DNA from: Rhodobiaceae bacterium | GTDB lineage: Bacteria; Pseudomonadota; Alphaproteobacteria; Rhizobiales; Tepidamorphaceae | Assembly (NCBI GenBank): GCA_020637985.1 | Contig: JACKJK010000004.1 | Span: forward strand, 248,001 to 312,000 | Direction: 5' to 3' | Length of the DNA stretch: 64,000 nucleotides | Part shown: piece after piece, positions 16,384-24,369 of the stretch | Numbering within the stretch: the stretch's first letter is position 1 | How the letters are laid out: every line of letters begins with the position of its first letter | The notes under the pieces: model-generated | Told to the model about the DNA's origin: nothing | The model's database searches: none | What the model saw: the letters and a program-made list of their open reading frames with translations, nothing else | Made by a program: the position numbers and the translations under genes

Positions 16384-16998
16384 TCAGGGTCCGCGCCAGT
16401 CGATCTGGCAGAGTTCGGACGAACGCCCGTCGAGATTCCACACCCGGCCGAAATCGCGCACCTTGCCCTTCAGGCTGCGCGCGATGGTGACGTCGGGACC
16501 CATCCAGTAACCGGTGTTGACGACCTTGACGTCGTCGCCATGCGCAGCGCCGGGGATCGGCTCGATCGCGCCGAGGATCGCCTTGCCGGCGCGCACGTGG
16601 CGCACGTTGCCCTCGGTGGTGAACTCGACCGCCTCGCGCTTGGCGCCCAGGTAGGTGCCAACCAGCATCCGGAACAGCCCGGTCGTACCACGCGCGCGGC
16701 CAGTGAAGATCTGTTCCAGCGCCGAGAACTGCGCCGCCGAAGCGCGCTCGTCGAAATAGCCCGCCGCCGTCCAGTTGCCCTCGCTCATGCGGCCGGGAAT
16801 GTCGAGCAGCATGGCGATGTTGAGCCCCGACAGCGTCATGTCGCCCCAGTGGCCCTCATCGATGCGCACACCCAGCCACGCCTGGCAGTAACCGTAGGTG
16901 GGCGGATGCTCGCCGAGCGACACCACGCACGGGCAGAACACCTCACAATTGCAGTTGAGCGCCAGTTCGCCCCTGATGCGCCACTCCGGTATCGCCAT
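16384..16998 (-). CDS. DUF1326 domain protein with a cysteine cluster
   Basis: The protein has 204 residues, the full DUF1326 length. Near the N-terminus four cysteines at about 16, 18, 22 and 24 (NCNCEVFCPC) form a likely metal- or thiol-active site, the family's hallmark. No signal peptide or membrane segment is visible. The next gene on the same strand, 38 bases after the DUF2182 stop codon, makes a pair that recurs in many proteobacteria. The biochemical role of DUF1326 is unknown. The gene is convergent with matR. Confidence 0.85.
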   Translation of the reverse strand: MAIPEWRIRGELALNCNCEVFCPCVVSLGEHPPTYGYCQAWLGVRIDEGHWGDMTLSGLNIAMLLDIPGRMSEGNWTAAGYFDERASAAQFSALEQIFTGRARGTTGLFRMLVGTYLGAKREAVEFTTEGNVRHVRAGKAILGAIEPIPGAAHGDDVKVVNTGYWMGPDVTIARSLKGKVRDFGRVWNLDGRSSELCQIDWRGP

Positions 16999-17036
16999 CT
17001 GCCGTTACCCCCGATTGCACGTTTGTCCGGTCGATA

Positions 17037-17819
17037 TCACGCCGGCCACGCCCCCGCCAACACCGTGCCGGTCAGCAGCGCTCCTGCACCCAGCAGCACG
17101 AAGCCCGCGTAGCGCGACACGGCATGCGCGCGCGGCACGATCTTCTCCAGCACGAACCACGCCGCCAGGACCGCCATCCAGACCATGTTCATCGCGCCGA
17201 ACACGAACATCAACCCCATCATCGCCGCGCAGCAGCCGACGCAATGCACGCCATGCCCCGCGCCAAGCCGCAACGCGCCGAGCGCGCCGTCGCGCCAATT
17301 GCCGATCAGGTAGGTGAGCGGATTGCGGCAGCGCGTCAGGCAGGCCTGTTTCAAGGCAGTGAGCTCATAGGCGCCGGCCGCCAGCAACAGCAGGCCGGCC
17401 CCGAGCGGACCCGCCAGCGTGCCCTGTTCGGCGAAGGTGCCGCTTCGGGCAAGCGAGATCTGCGCAACGGCAAAGACGACCGAGACGAGGCTCCAGACGA
17501 CGAGATAGCCGGATGCGAACAGCCACGACCGCAGGCCCGCGTCGTGACTTTCCGCGTCGCGCCCGGCAAAGGATGCAAACATCGCGATCGCCGGCGTCGC
17601 CGCCGGCAGCATCATCGCGGCCATCATGACGACCCACATGGCGGTCGTTTCGCCGATGTGATCGAAAGTCAGGCCAAGGCAGGTCGGCGCGCCATGCACC
17701 GCATCGCCGTCCATCCACGCAAGCAGCGCGATCCACAACGCCGCCGCGGCGAGCAGCACGGTGCTGCCCGCCACGAGGCGTTGCCGGTCAATTCCCGCAA
17801 GAGCAAGACGCGCGCCCAT
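17037..17819 (-). CDS. DUF2182 predicted metal-binding membrane protein
   Basis: I use the ATG at 17819 (260 residues) because AGGGG sits at the right distance; a TTG at 17837 is possible. About six membrane helices are visible. Family signatures are MMAAMMLPAATPAIAMF (about 75-91) and the histidine/cysteine loop GHGVHCVGCCAAMMGLM (about 195-211), followed by EKIVPRA. The family is described as a predicted metal-binding integral membrane protein, without known activity. It precedes the DUF1326 gene and is probably co-transcribed, so the pair may form a two-part metal- or redox-handling system. Confidence 0.85.
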   Translation of the reverse strand: MGARLALAGIDRQRLVAGSTVLLAAAALWIALLAWMDGDAVHGAPTCLGLTFDHIGETTAMWVVMMAAMMLPAATPAIAMFASFAGRDAESHDAGLRSWLFASGYLVVWSLVSVVFAVAQISLARSGTFAEQGTLAGPLGAGLLLLAAGAYELTALKQACLTRCRNPLTYLIGNWRDGALGALRLGAGHGVHCVGCCAAMMGLMFVFGAMNMVWMAVLAAWFVLEKIVPRAHAVSRYAGFVLLGAGALLTGTVLAGAWPA

Positions 17820-17906
17820 GAACAACCCCCTGGCCAACGAAAGGCCAGACTGTCCGGCGCACGCACGCCCGCGTCAAGGCTGCGGGACGCCGCAAGGCAG
17901 AATGCC

Positions 17907-18152
17907 TCAGGCGGCCCTGCCGCGGCTGACGGTCCGCTGTACGCTGTTGGCGTTCGCCGGCGCCGACGGATCGCCGGCAGGCGGAATGCTCACGCCTTCC
18001 ATCGTCACGCCGCCGAGAGAGACGGCAGCCGGCGCAGAAGAAACGATCCCGAACCACTGCAGGATCGAATAGACCAGTGCCACAACGGTAAGGGCAGAAG
18101 TACCCAAGAGGAAGACGCCGCCAAGAATGGTGGCAAGATAGTGGTGTTCCAT
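17907..18152 (-). CDS. Small membrane protein B, paralogue of the next gene
   Basis: The protein has 81 residues starting MEHHYLATILGG. One membrane helix spans about 6-34. The tail reads GGVTMEGVSIPPAGDPSAPA and NANSVQRTVSRGRAA. The same tail plan (EGVS-x-x-P, then APANAN and a basic end) is found in the protein at 18425-18844, although the membrane parts differ. A GGAG Shine-Dalgarno lies before the ATG. The upstream region is one copy of the duplicated leader. I do not recognise the family. Confidence 0.65.
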   Translation of the reverse strand: MEHHYLATILGGVFLLGTSALTVVALVYSILQWFGIVSSAPAAVSLGGVTMEGVSIPPAGDPSAPANANSVQRTVSRGRAA

Positions 18153-18159
18153 CAGACGA

Positions 18160-18345
18160 AGTGCTCCACGACCCGTGCTGTCGGCTGCACGTTTCCTGCC
18201 TGCGCAGGAGCAGCGCAGACGGTCGCGGCGTATGGGACGGAGCGTCTTGGCGGGGCGGACTAGTGTCCGCAAAACCCGGGTTCGGCGTCTTGGCGTCGGC
18301 CGGCTGTTGCGTGTCGGGTCGACCCCCACGCATGGGAAAATGATT
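18160..18345 (-). repeat. Duplicated leader, copy B
   Basis: This stretch aligns along its whole length with 18846-19032. It includes an identical 35-base run near 18286-18320, an identical 16-base run near 18181-18196, and a conserved hairpin (CTGCGC 18200-18205 with GCGCAG 18213-18218). Small insertions and deletions shift the reading frame between copies, so the region is unlikely to be coding. It forms the 5' leader of small membrane protein B on the minus strand. The 270-base gap up to 18424 holds no other gene. Confidence 0.75.
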
Positions 18346-18424
18346 ACGCGGCGTCTGTGTTTCTCGCAAGCAGGATTTTCGTCCGGCGCGCCGGCTCTTT
18401 GCTGACGCACCGGAACGGCTTGCC

Positions 18425-18844
18425 TTAGGCAGCCTTCCTGCGCGCCGCCTTCCTGCGCCGGTTTGCGTTGGCCGGAGCGGCCGGACCGGATGTCGGCTGC
18501 AGCGAGACGCCCTCGACACCCGCGACGTCGAGCGCGATGACCGGGCCTGCCGCTTGCGCGTCGGTGCGTCCGGCGAACCTGCGAACCGCATAGACCGAGG
18601 CCGCGATGCAGGCTGCCGCGATCGCGAGCTCCAGGAAGCGTCCACCCTCGATGTCGCTGTACACGCGGCCTGCCAGAAAGGCGATGCCGCCCGCGATCAT
18701 CGTCGTGACCGCCAGAGCCAATCCTTCGCCGGCTCCGAAACCTGCAGCCCAACGCGGCAGATGCTCGCGCTCAAAGAAGCGGCGCGCGGCGCCTACGATA
18801 AAGAAGGCCCCGACCAGCAAGGCCGTGCCGATGATGTATTCCAT
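18425..18844 (-). CDS. Small membrane protein A
   Basis: The protein has 139 residues starting MEYIIGTALLVGAF. Three hydrophobic segments lie at about 3-20, 38-58 and 70-88, with an EHLPRWAAGFGAGEG loop between the first two. The C-terminal tail reads GVEGVSLQPTSGPAAPANAN and ends in a lysine/arginine-rich RRKAARRKAA. The tail resembles that of the protein at 17907-18152. GGAG lies 12 bases before the ATG. I do not recognise it. The gene sits downstream of the second copy of the duplicated leader, so the two loci are probably a tandem duplication of leader plus gene. Confidence 0.65.
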   Translation of the reverse strand: MEYIIGTALLVGAFFIVGAARRFFEREHLPRWAAGFGAGEGLALAVTTMIAGGIAFLAGRVYSDIEGGRFLELAIAAACIAASVYAVRRFAGRTDAQAAGPVIALDVAGVEGVSLQPTSGPAAPANANRRRKAARRKAA

Positions 18845-18845
18845 G

Positions 18846-19032
18846 TGAACTGCTCCGTGACCCATGCGGTCGGCTGCACGTTTCCCGCACTGCGCGGGAG
18901 CAGCGCAGTCGGTCTCGGCGTTTGGGACGGAGCGTCTGGCGGGGCGGCTGGCTTGCGCGCATCCCGGGTTCGGCGTCTTGGCGTCGGCCGGCTGTTGGCG
19001 TGGCGGGTCGGCGTCCACGCGCTGCGCGGAAA
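18846..19032 (-). repeat. Duplicated leader, copy A
   Basis: This is the second copy of the leader described at 18160-18345. The hairpin CTGCGC (18890-18895) with GCGCAG (18903-18908) is conserved, with a seven-base loop in both copies and 46-48 bases to the start codon. The whole 18845-19151 gap holds only this leader and the region after the NUDIX gene end. Conservation of a non-coding leader at this level suggests a shared promoter and possibly a structured 5' RNA. Confidence 0.75.
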
Positions 19033-19151
19033 AATAATCTCGCCGCCGATGTCCGGCAAGGAGAAAGTCACGGCGTGAGAGTTTGCAGGAACGCCGGGAT
19101 GTGTGGCGGTCACGTCGCGCGGACAGCAACGGCCTCGGAGGTTGATCCGGT

Positions 19152-19601
19152 TCAGGCGGCAGCCTTGCCGCGGCGGCTCGCCGACTTGCGCGCAAGCTTG
19201 CGCACGAGTTCCTTGAGCTCGGGTTCCTGCAACCGCTCGGCCGCCTCGTCGGGCAGACACCACAGCCGTTCGCGCTCGCCGCGTTCCGGCCAGTTCTCTG
19301 TCCAGCGCTTCACGTCGAGCCGGTAGACCGCAACCCGGCACGGCATGCTCTTCCCGCCGTCGAGGATCTTGTCGTAGGAAAAATGACCGATCGGAGTGCT
19401 TTTCACATCGCCTTCCAGACCGGCTTCCTCGAAGGCTTCAAGGGCCGCCGCGTCCCAGTCCTCATGGCCGCGCATCTTCCAGCCCTTGGGGATGATCCAG
19501 CGCCCGGTATCGCGCGAAGTGATCAGCATGACGCGCAGCAGCCCGTCGGGTCCGACGAGCACCGGCAAGGCGGCAACCTGTTCCTTCAAACGCTTAGGCA
19601 T
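19152..19601 (-). CDS. NUDIX hydrolase, diphosphoinositol-phosphatase-like group
   Basis: The protein has 149 residues. The Nudix box is present at about 40-62 (GWKMRGHEDWDAAALEAFEE, then AGL) with the glutamates that bind metal, but the usual Arg before the first conserved Glu is Leu, a variant seen in alphaproteobacterial homologues. The C-terminus is a lysine/arginine-rich tail (RKLARKSASRRGKAAA). This subgroup resembles DIPP-type NUDIX proteins, which act on dinucleoside polyphosphates or inositol pyrophosphates; the real substrate is unknown. The bhc operon ends just upstream on the same strand. Confidence 0.82.
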   Translation of the reverse strand: MPKRLKEQVAALPVLVGPDGLLRVMLITSRDTGRWIIPKGWKMRGHEDWDAAALEAFEEAGLEGDVKSTPIGHFSYDKILDGGKSMPCRVAVYRLDVKRWTENWPERGERERLWCLPDEAAERLQEPELKELVRKLARKSASRRGKAAA

Positions 19602-19665
19602 CCGGGCTTCTGGTCTCTGGCGGCAACCGCCTTGAAGGGAATCACGTTACCGGAGAAGTAGTTAA

Positions 19666-19690
19666 GGCCGGCTTGAACTTCAAGCCGGCC
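19666..19690 (-). terminator. Hairpin after the bhc operon
   Basis: GGCCGGCTTGA (19666-19676) pairs perfectly with TCAAGCCGGCC (19680-19690), 11 base pairs. On the minus strand it follows bhcD by about 55 bases and is trailed by TTAACTACTTCT. It is the likely end of the bhc transcript, although the T tract is weak. Confidence 0.55.
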
Positions 19691-19745
19691 CCTTCGAAAG
19701 GTCAATTCGCATCCGCCGATAGCGCCGGCCGCCGCCGGCAGGGCA

Positions 19746-20711
19746 TCACATGTCGACCGAGATCGCCAGCCCCCGTGTCACGGCGTTCTGCACCGCAACG
19801 TCTGCGACCGCGAGGTCCTGGAGGCCAACTCCCGTGCCATCGAACAGCGTGATTTCATCGTCCGAAGTACGCCCGGGATGCTTGCCGTTGATGACATCGC
19901 CGATCGGCGTGATGGCGCTTTCGCCGATCAACCGAGCCGCAATGGCGTGCTGGCATTCGCCGATCGACACCGACTGCGCCACCTCGTCGGTGAATGCCGT
20001 GGCCGCCGCAACCAGTTCCGCCTCGACCTCCTGCTTGCCCTTGGTATCGGTGCCCATGCAGGCCAGGTGCGTGCCGGGCCTGATTTGAGCGGCTTTCAGG
20101 ATCGCCGCGAAGCTCGAGGTGATGGTGATGATGACGTCGGCCTGCGCGCCGAGCTGGTCGAGATCGACGGACTCGTAGTCGATGCCGATGTCGCGCGCCG
20201 TCTCTTCCAGCCGCGACAGCATTTCGGGATGGTAGTTCCAGCCCACCACCTTCTCGAACCCGCGCTGCTCGACTGCCGCGCGCATCTGGAACGCCGACTG
20301 GTGCCCGGCGCCGACCATGCCGAGCACCTTCGAATCGGGCCGCGAAAGGTGCTTGATCGACACCGCGGAGGCCGCCGCGGTGCGCACCGCGGTGAGATAG
20401 TTGCCGCCGACCATCGCCTTCGGCTGGCCGGTATCGGCGTTGAACAGGAAGACGGTCGACTGGTGATTTGTCAGCCCGCGCTTCTCGTTGCCCGGCCAGT
20501 AGCCGCCCGACTTCAGCCCGAGCACGAGGCCGGCCCTGTCGAAGCCGGACTTGAAGCCGTACAGCGCGTCGGCATGGCCGATCGCCTCGCGGATCACCGG
20601 GAAGTTGTACGCGTCGCCGCGCGCCATGGCGGCAAACACACCCTCCACGGCCTTGAAGGCGTCTTCGCGCCCAACGATTTCCCGGCACTTGTCCTCTGGG
20701 ACGATCAGCAT
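19746..20711 (-). CDS. bhcD: Iminosuccinate reductase, ornithine-cyclodeaminase family
   Basis: The protein has 321 residues from the ATG at 20711. It is of the ornithine cyclodeaminase/mu-crystallin fold, with the dinucleotide-binding GMVGAGHQS at about 131-139 and the KSGGYWPGN substrate loop at about 67-75. In the beta-hydroxyaspartate cycle BhcD reduces iminosuccinate to L-aspartate with NADH, regenerating the amino donor. The family name alone would suggest ornithine cyclodeaminase or alanine dehydrogenase; the assignment to BhcD rests on its place as the last gene of bhcABC. It follows bhcC by 39 bases. Confidence 0.9.
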   Translation of the reverse strand: MLIVPEDKCREIVGREDAFKAVEGVFAAMARGDAYNFPVIREAIGHADALYGFKSGFDRAGLVLGLKSGGYWPGNEKRGLTNHQSTVFLFNADTGQPKAMVGGNYLTAVRTAAASAVSIKHLSRPDSKVLGMVGAGHQSAFQMRAAVEQRGFEKVVGWNYHPEMLSRLEETARDIGIDYESVDLDQLGAQADVIITITSSFAAILKAAQIRPGTHLACMGTDTKGKQEVEAELVAAATAFTDEVAQSVSIGECQHAIAARLIGESAITPIGDVINGKHPGRTSDDEITLFDGTGVGLQDLAVADVAVQNAVTRGLAISVDM

Positions 20712-20750
20712 GCGTGTTTCCTGCTGGTTTCCTGCACCCGGCAATTTGGC

Positions 20751-21914
20751 TCAGTACGCCTTGCCGCGCGCGCTCACCGGCCACAGGGCCTCGACCTTGC
20801 CGTTGCGCACGCCAACATACCAGTCGTGCACATTGCAGGTCGGGTCGCAGTGGCCCGGCACCAGCTTCAGCTTGTCGTTGACCTTCAGGACGCCCTGCGG
20901 ATCCTCGATGACGCCATGCTCGTCGGAGCACTTGATGTACTTCACGTCGTCGCGCCCGTAGACGAACGGCAGGCCGGAATCGACCGACTGCGCCTTCAGG
21001 CCGGCATCGCAGATCGCCTTGTCGGCCTTCACGTGGCTCATCACCGAGGTCAGGATGAACAGCGCGTTCTCCCACTCGCCATGGTCGATGCGGTTGCCGT
21101 CCTTGTCGAGGATGCGCCCGTAGTCGGCGTCCATGAAGGCGTAGGACCCGCACTGCAGCTCGTTGTAGACGCCGGAATTGGACTCAAAATAGTAGCTGCC
21201 CGTGCCGCCGCCGCTGACCAGCTCCGGCTCCAGCCCCGCGACCTTCAGCGCCTCGACCGCGTCCTTCACCATGGCAATGGCAGTATCGAGCTTGGCCTTG
21301 CGGTCCTCGTACTTGTCGATGTGCTGCATCGCGCCCTGGTAGGCCTGGATGCCGGTGAACTTCAGCCCCGGCGCGGCCTCGATCGCCTTGGCGATCTTCA
21401 CCACCGCCTCGCTGGTGGTGACGCCGCAGCGCCCTGCGCCGCAGTCGATCTCGATGAAGCACTCCAGCGTCGTGCCGTGCTTCTGGGCAGCCGCCGAGAG
21501 TTCCGCCACGTTGTCGATGTCGTCGACGCACACGATGATGCGCGAGCCAAGCTTCGGCAGGCGCGCCAGCCGGTCGATCTTGGCGGGATCGCGCACCTGG
21601 TTGGAGACCAGCACGTCCTTGATGCCGCCGCGCACGAAGACTTCCGCCTCCGACACCTTCTGGCAGCACACGCCGACCGAGCCACCGAGCCTTTCCTGCA
21701 GCTTCGCGACATCGACCGACTTGTGCATCTTGCCGTGCACGCGGTGGCGCATGCCATGCGCCTTGGCGTAGTCGCCCATCTTCTTGATGTTGCGCTCGAG
21801 CGCGTCGAGGTCGAGGATCAGGCAAGGTGTCTGGATGTCCTTCTCGTCCATGCCGATGGCCGCGGGGATGTCGTAGCCGACTTCCAGGTCCTCGATCTTC
21901 ATGTGAGCCGTCAT
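20751..21914 (-). CDS. bhcC: Beta-hydroxyaspartate aldolase (D-threonine-aldolase family)
   Basis: The protein has 387 residues. It has the alanine-racemase-like N-terminal barrel with the PLP lysine in RVHGKMHK (about Lys62) and the metal-binding GHCDPTCNVHDW segment (about 354-365) typical of the DSD1/D-threonine aldolase family. In the cycle it joins glycine and glyoxylate into (2R,3S)-beta-hydroxyaspartate. Gene order and length match bhcC of Paracoccus. It follows bhcB by 15 bases. A D-threonine or D-serine activity cannot be excluded from the sequence alone. Confidence 0.92.
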   Translation of the reverse strand: MTAHMKIEDLEVGYDIPAAIGMDEKDIQTPCLILDLDALERNIKKMGDYAKAHGMRHRVHGKMHKSVDVAKLQERLGGSVGVCCQKVSEAEVFVRGGIKDVLVSNQVRDPAKIDRLARLPKLGSRIIVCVDDIDNVAELSAAAQKHGTTLECFIEIDCGAGRCGVTTSEAVVKIAKAIEAAPGLKFTGIQAYQGAMQHIDKYEDRKAKLDTAIAMVKDAVEALKVAGLEPELVSGGGTGSYYFESNSGVYNELQCGSYAFMDADYGRILDKDGNRIDHGEWENALFILTSVMSHVKADKAICDAGLKAQSVDSGLPFVYGRDDVKYIKCSDEHGVIEDPQGVLKVNDKLKLVPGHCDPTCNVHDWYVGVRNGKVEALWPVSARGKAY

Positions 21915-21929
21915 AACCGGTTCCTCCGC

Positions 21930-22883
21930 TCAGGATTTCTGCCAAGGCAGCGTGTCGAGATCGACGTTGCCGCCCGTGATGATGACACCGACACGCTTGC
22001 CGGCAAAGGTTGCCCTGTTTTTCAGGATGGTGGCCAGCGGCACCGCGCTGGAAGGCTCCATGACGATGCGCAGCTGTTTCCAGGTGATCTTCATCGCATC
22101 GACGATTTCCTGCTCGCTCGCCGTCAGGATGTCGGTGACGTGGCTGGATACGAAGTGCCAGGTCAGATCCTTCAACGGCACCTTCAGCCCATCAGCGATG
22201 GTCTCGGGCGCGTCGTCGGCGATGATGTGCCCAGCCTTGAAGCTGCGATAGGCGTCGTCCGCCTGCTCCGGCTCGGCGGCATAGATCAGCGTGTTCGGTG
22301 CGATGTTGGACAGCGTCAGGCAGCAGCCGGACACCATGCCGCCGCCGCCGATCGGCGCGATCACGGCGTCGAGTTCGCCGAGATCCTCGATCATCTCCTT
22401 CGAGCATGTCGCCTGGCCAGAGATCACCCGCGGATCGTTGTAGGGATGCACGAAGTCGCCGCCCGTCGCCGCCTGCACTTGGGCGAAGGTCGCTTCGCGC
22501 GACGACGTCGAGGGTTCGCACTCGGTGATCTTGCCGCCGTAGCGGCGCACCGTGTCCTTCTTCGCCTGCGGCGCGGTGCGCGGCATGACGACATTGCAGG
22601 GTATGCCGCGCAGCATGGCCGCATACGACAGGCACGAGGCATGGTTGCCCGACGAGTGGGTAGCGACGCCGGCCTTCGCCTGCGCCTCGTCGAGACCGAA
22701 CACCGCGTTCGAGGCGCCGCGCACCTTGAAGGCGCCCGGCTCCTGCAGGCTCTCGCACTTGAAATAGAGATCGGCGCCCGTCAGCTCGTTCAGGTAGTGC
22801 GACCGCAACACCGGCGTGCGCCGGATATGCGGCTTGATGCGCTCGTGCGCGGCAAGGACGTCGTCGTAGGTCGGAATATACAT
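21930..22883 (-). CDS. bhcB: Beta-hydroxyaspartate dehydratase (PLP, serine/threonine dehydratase fold)
   Basis: The protein has 317 residues, a full-length fold type II PLP enzyme without a regulatory domain. The Schiff-base lysine is at about 53 (EPGAFKVRGASNA), the phosphate-binding loop is IGGGGMVSGC, and SSGNHA is the substrate loop. It removes water from beta-hydroxyaspartate to give iminosuccinate. Homologues are often annotated as threo-3-hydroxyaspartate ammonia-lyase or serine racemase. It follows bhcA by 32 bases and precedes bhcC. Confidence 0.92.
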   Translation of the reverse strand: MYIPTYDDVLAAHERIKPHIRRTPVLRSHYLNELTGADLYFKCESLQEPGAFKVRGASNAVFGLDEAQAKAGVATHSSGNHASCLSYAAMLRGIPCNVVMPRTAPQAKKDTVRRYGGKITECEPSTSSREATFAQVQAATGGDFVHPYNDPRVISGQATCSKEMIEDLGELDAVIAPIGGGGMVSGCCLTLSNIAPNTLIYAAEPEQADDAYRSFKAGHIIADDAPETIADGLKVPLKDLTWHFVSSHVTDILTASEQEIVDAMKITWKQLRIVMEPSSAVPLATILKNRATFAGKRVGVIITGGNVDLDTLPWQKS

Positions 22884-22915
22884 CGTGGCGTATCCCTCAG
22901 GCGCTCTTGTACTGG

Positions 22916-24118
22916 CTAGGCCGCATGGCGCTCGACCGCGGGTGCCGACTTTCCGGCGCTGGTGCGGTAATACTCCTGCGCCGCACGCAGACCCGAGCCA
23001 AGCTCGACGGGATAGCCGAGATCGGCCATCACCATTTCCGCAGTCGCGATTCCCGACAGCGCCATGACGTCCGTCATACTGCCCAGATGGCCGATGCGGA
23101 AGACCTTGCCGGCCACCTTGCCCAGACCCGTTCCGAATGCCACGGCGTACTTTGACGCCGCCAGCGCCACAAACTCGTTGCCGTCGAAGCCGTCGGGAAC
23201 CCGGACCGTGCTAACCGTGTTCGAGTACAAGCTGGGGCGCGCCGCGCAAAGGTCCAGCCCCCAGCCGGCGACAGCGCGCCGCACGCCTTCGGCGATGCGG
23301 TGATGGCGGGCGAAGACCTGGTCCAGGCCCTCGTCCTCGAGCATCCCGATGGCAACCTCCAGGCCGCGAATCAGCGCGACCGGCGGGGTGTAAGGATAGC
23401 CGCCCGTCCTGTTCTTCGCCAGCATGTCGGGGATGTCGAAGAAGCAGCGCGGCAGTTTCGCCGCCTTCATCGCGTCGAGCGCCCTGGGGCTGATGCCGAG
23501 GATGGCCAGCCCCGGCGGCAGCATGAAGCCCTTCTGCGAGCCGGTGATGGCGATGTCGACGCCCCATTCGTCCATGCGGAAGTCCATCGACGCGATCGAG
23601 CTGACGCCGTCGACGAACAGCAACGCGGGATGGCCGGCATTGTCGATGGCCTTGCGCAGGCCGGCGATATCGCTCAACACGCCGGTCGCCGTCTCGTTCT
23701 GGCAGGCCAGGACGGCCTTGATCGTGTGCCCCGTGTCGGCGCGCAGCGCACGCTCGTAGGCCTCCAGCGGCGCGCCTTCGCCCCACGGCGTGTCGATGAC
23801 CTCGACGTCGAGGCCGTGCTTGCGGCACAGGTCGATCCAACGGTGCGAGAACATGCCGTATTCCGCCGCCAGCACCTTGTCGCCGGGCGACAGCGTGTTG
23901 GAGATCGCAGCCTCCCAGGCACCCGTGCCGGTCGACGGAAAGACGACCGCCTCGCCCGCCGTCGTCTTCAGGATGCGCTTCACGCCGGCGAGCACCGGAG
24001 CGAGCATCTCGACGAACTCGGGCGAGCGGTGGTCGACGCTCGGGTAGTCGATGGCCCGGCGCAGAGTGTCGGGAATATTTGTCGGTCCGGGGATGAAGAC
24101 GGGGTTCTGGCTCGGCAT
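22916..24118 (-). CDS. bhcA: L-aspartate:glyoxylate aminotransferase
   Basis: The protein has 400 residues, class V aminotransferase fold. The PLP lysine is at about 196 (ITGSQKGFMLPPG), preceded by the Asp that contacts the pyridine ring (LFVDGVSSI). The enzyme transfers the amino group of aspartate to glyoxylate, giving oxaloacetate and glycine. Serine-glyoxylate aminotransferase is the close alternative, but the gene heads a bhcABCD run. It is the first gene of the operon and faces bhcR across an AT-rich promoter region. Confidence 0.93.
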   Translation of the reverse strand: MPSQNPVFIPGPTNIPDTLRRAIDYPSVDHRSPEFVEMLAPVLAGVKRILKTTAGEAVVFPSTGTGAWEAAISNTLSPGDKVLAAEYGMFSHRWIDLCRKHGLDVEVIDTPWGEGAPLEAYERALRADTGHTIKAVLACQNETATGVLSDIAGLRKAIDNAGHPALLFVDGVSSIASMDFRMDEWGVDIAITGSQKGFMLPPGLAILGISPRALDAMKAAKLPRCFFDIPDMLAKNRTGGYPYTPPVALIRGLEVAIGMLEDEGLDQVFARHHRIAEGVRRAVAGWGLDLCAARPSLYSNTVSTVRVPDGFDGNEFVALAASKYAVAFGTGLGKVAGKVFRIGHLGSMTDVMALSGIATAEMVMADLGYPVELGSGLRAAQEYYRTSAGKSAPAVERHAA

Positions 24119-24215
24119 GGCCGGTCTCTCCTAGGCTTCGCGCTTCATGGCCGCGGCTGCACGGCAGCGGGTTTTCGTTGTCCCTGAACATAGTGGCGCC
24201 TCCAGCCATGTGCAA

Positions 24216-24276
24216 TTTTTTCGAAAAAAATTTTCATTTTAATAGATATCCAGATATCCTATTGTTTTAAAACAAT
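24216..24276. promoter_or_regulatory. AT-rich bhcA-bhcR control region with palindromes
   Basis: An AT-rich island spans about 24211-24310 inside a GC-rich genome, within the 250-base gap between bhcA and bhcR. It holds a perfect palindrome TTTTTTCGAAAAAA (24216-24229), a perfect palindrome ATTGTTTTAAAACAAT (24261-24276), and a direct repeat GATATC-CA-GATATC between them. These are good candidates for BhcR operators and the two divergent promoters. No gene lies in this gap. Confidence 0.7.
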
Positions 24277-24369
24277 TATATAATTTTCCGACTATTGAAA
24301 AAATTTTCTGCGTCGCCTATATTCAATGCACTGGGGCAATCCGTGCCCCCCCACCGCAAGAGGTAACAG

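Noticed and set aside
19878..22919. Plus-strand open frame of 1013 codons across the bhc genes
   Set aside because: It is antisense to three genes with clear enzyme motifs. High GC at third positions leaves few stop codons on the opposite strand.
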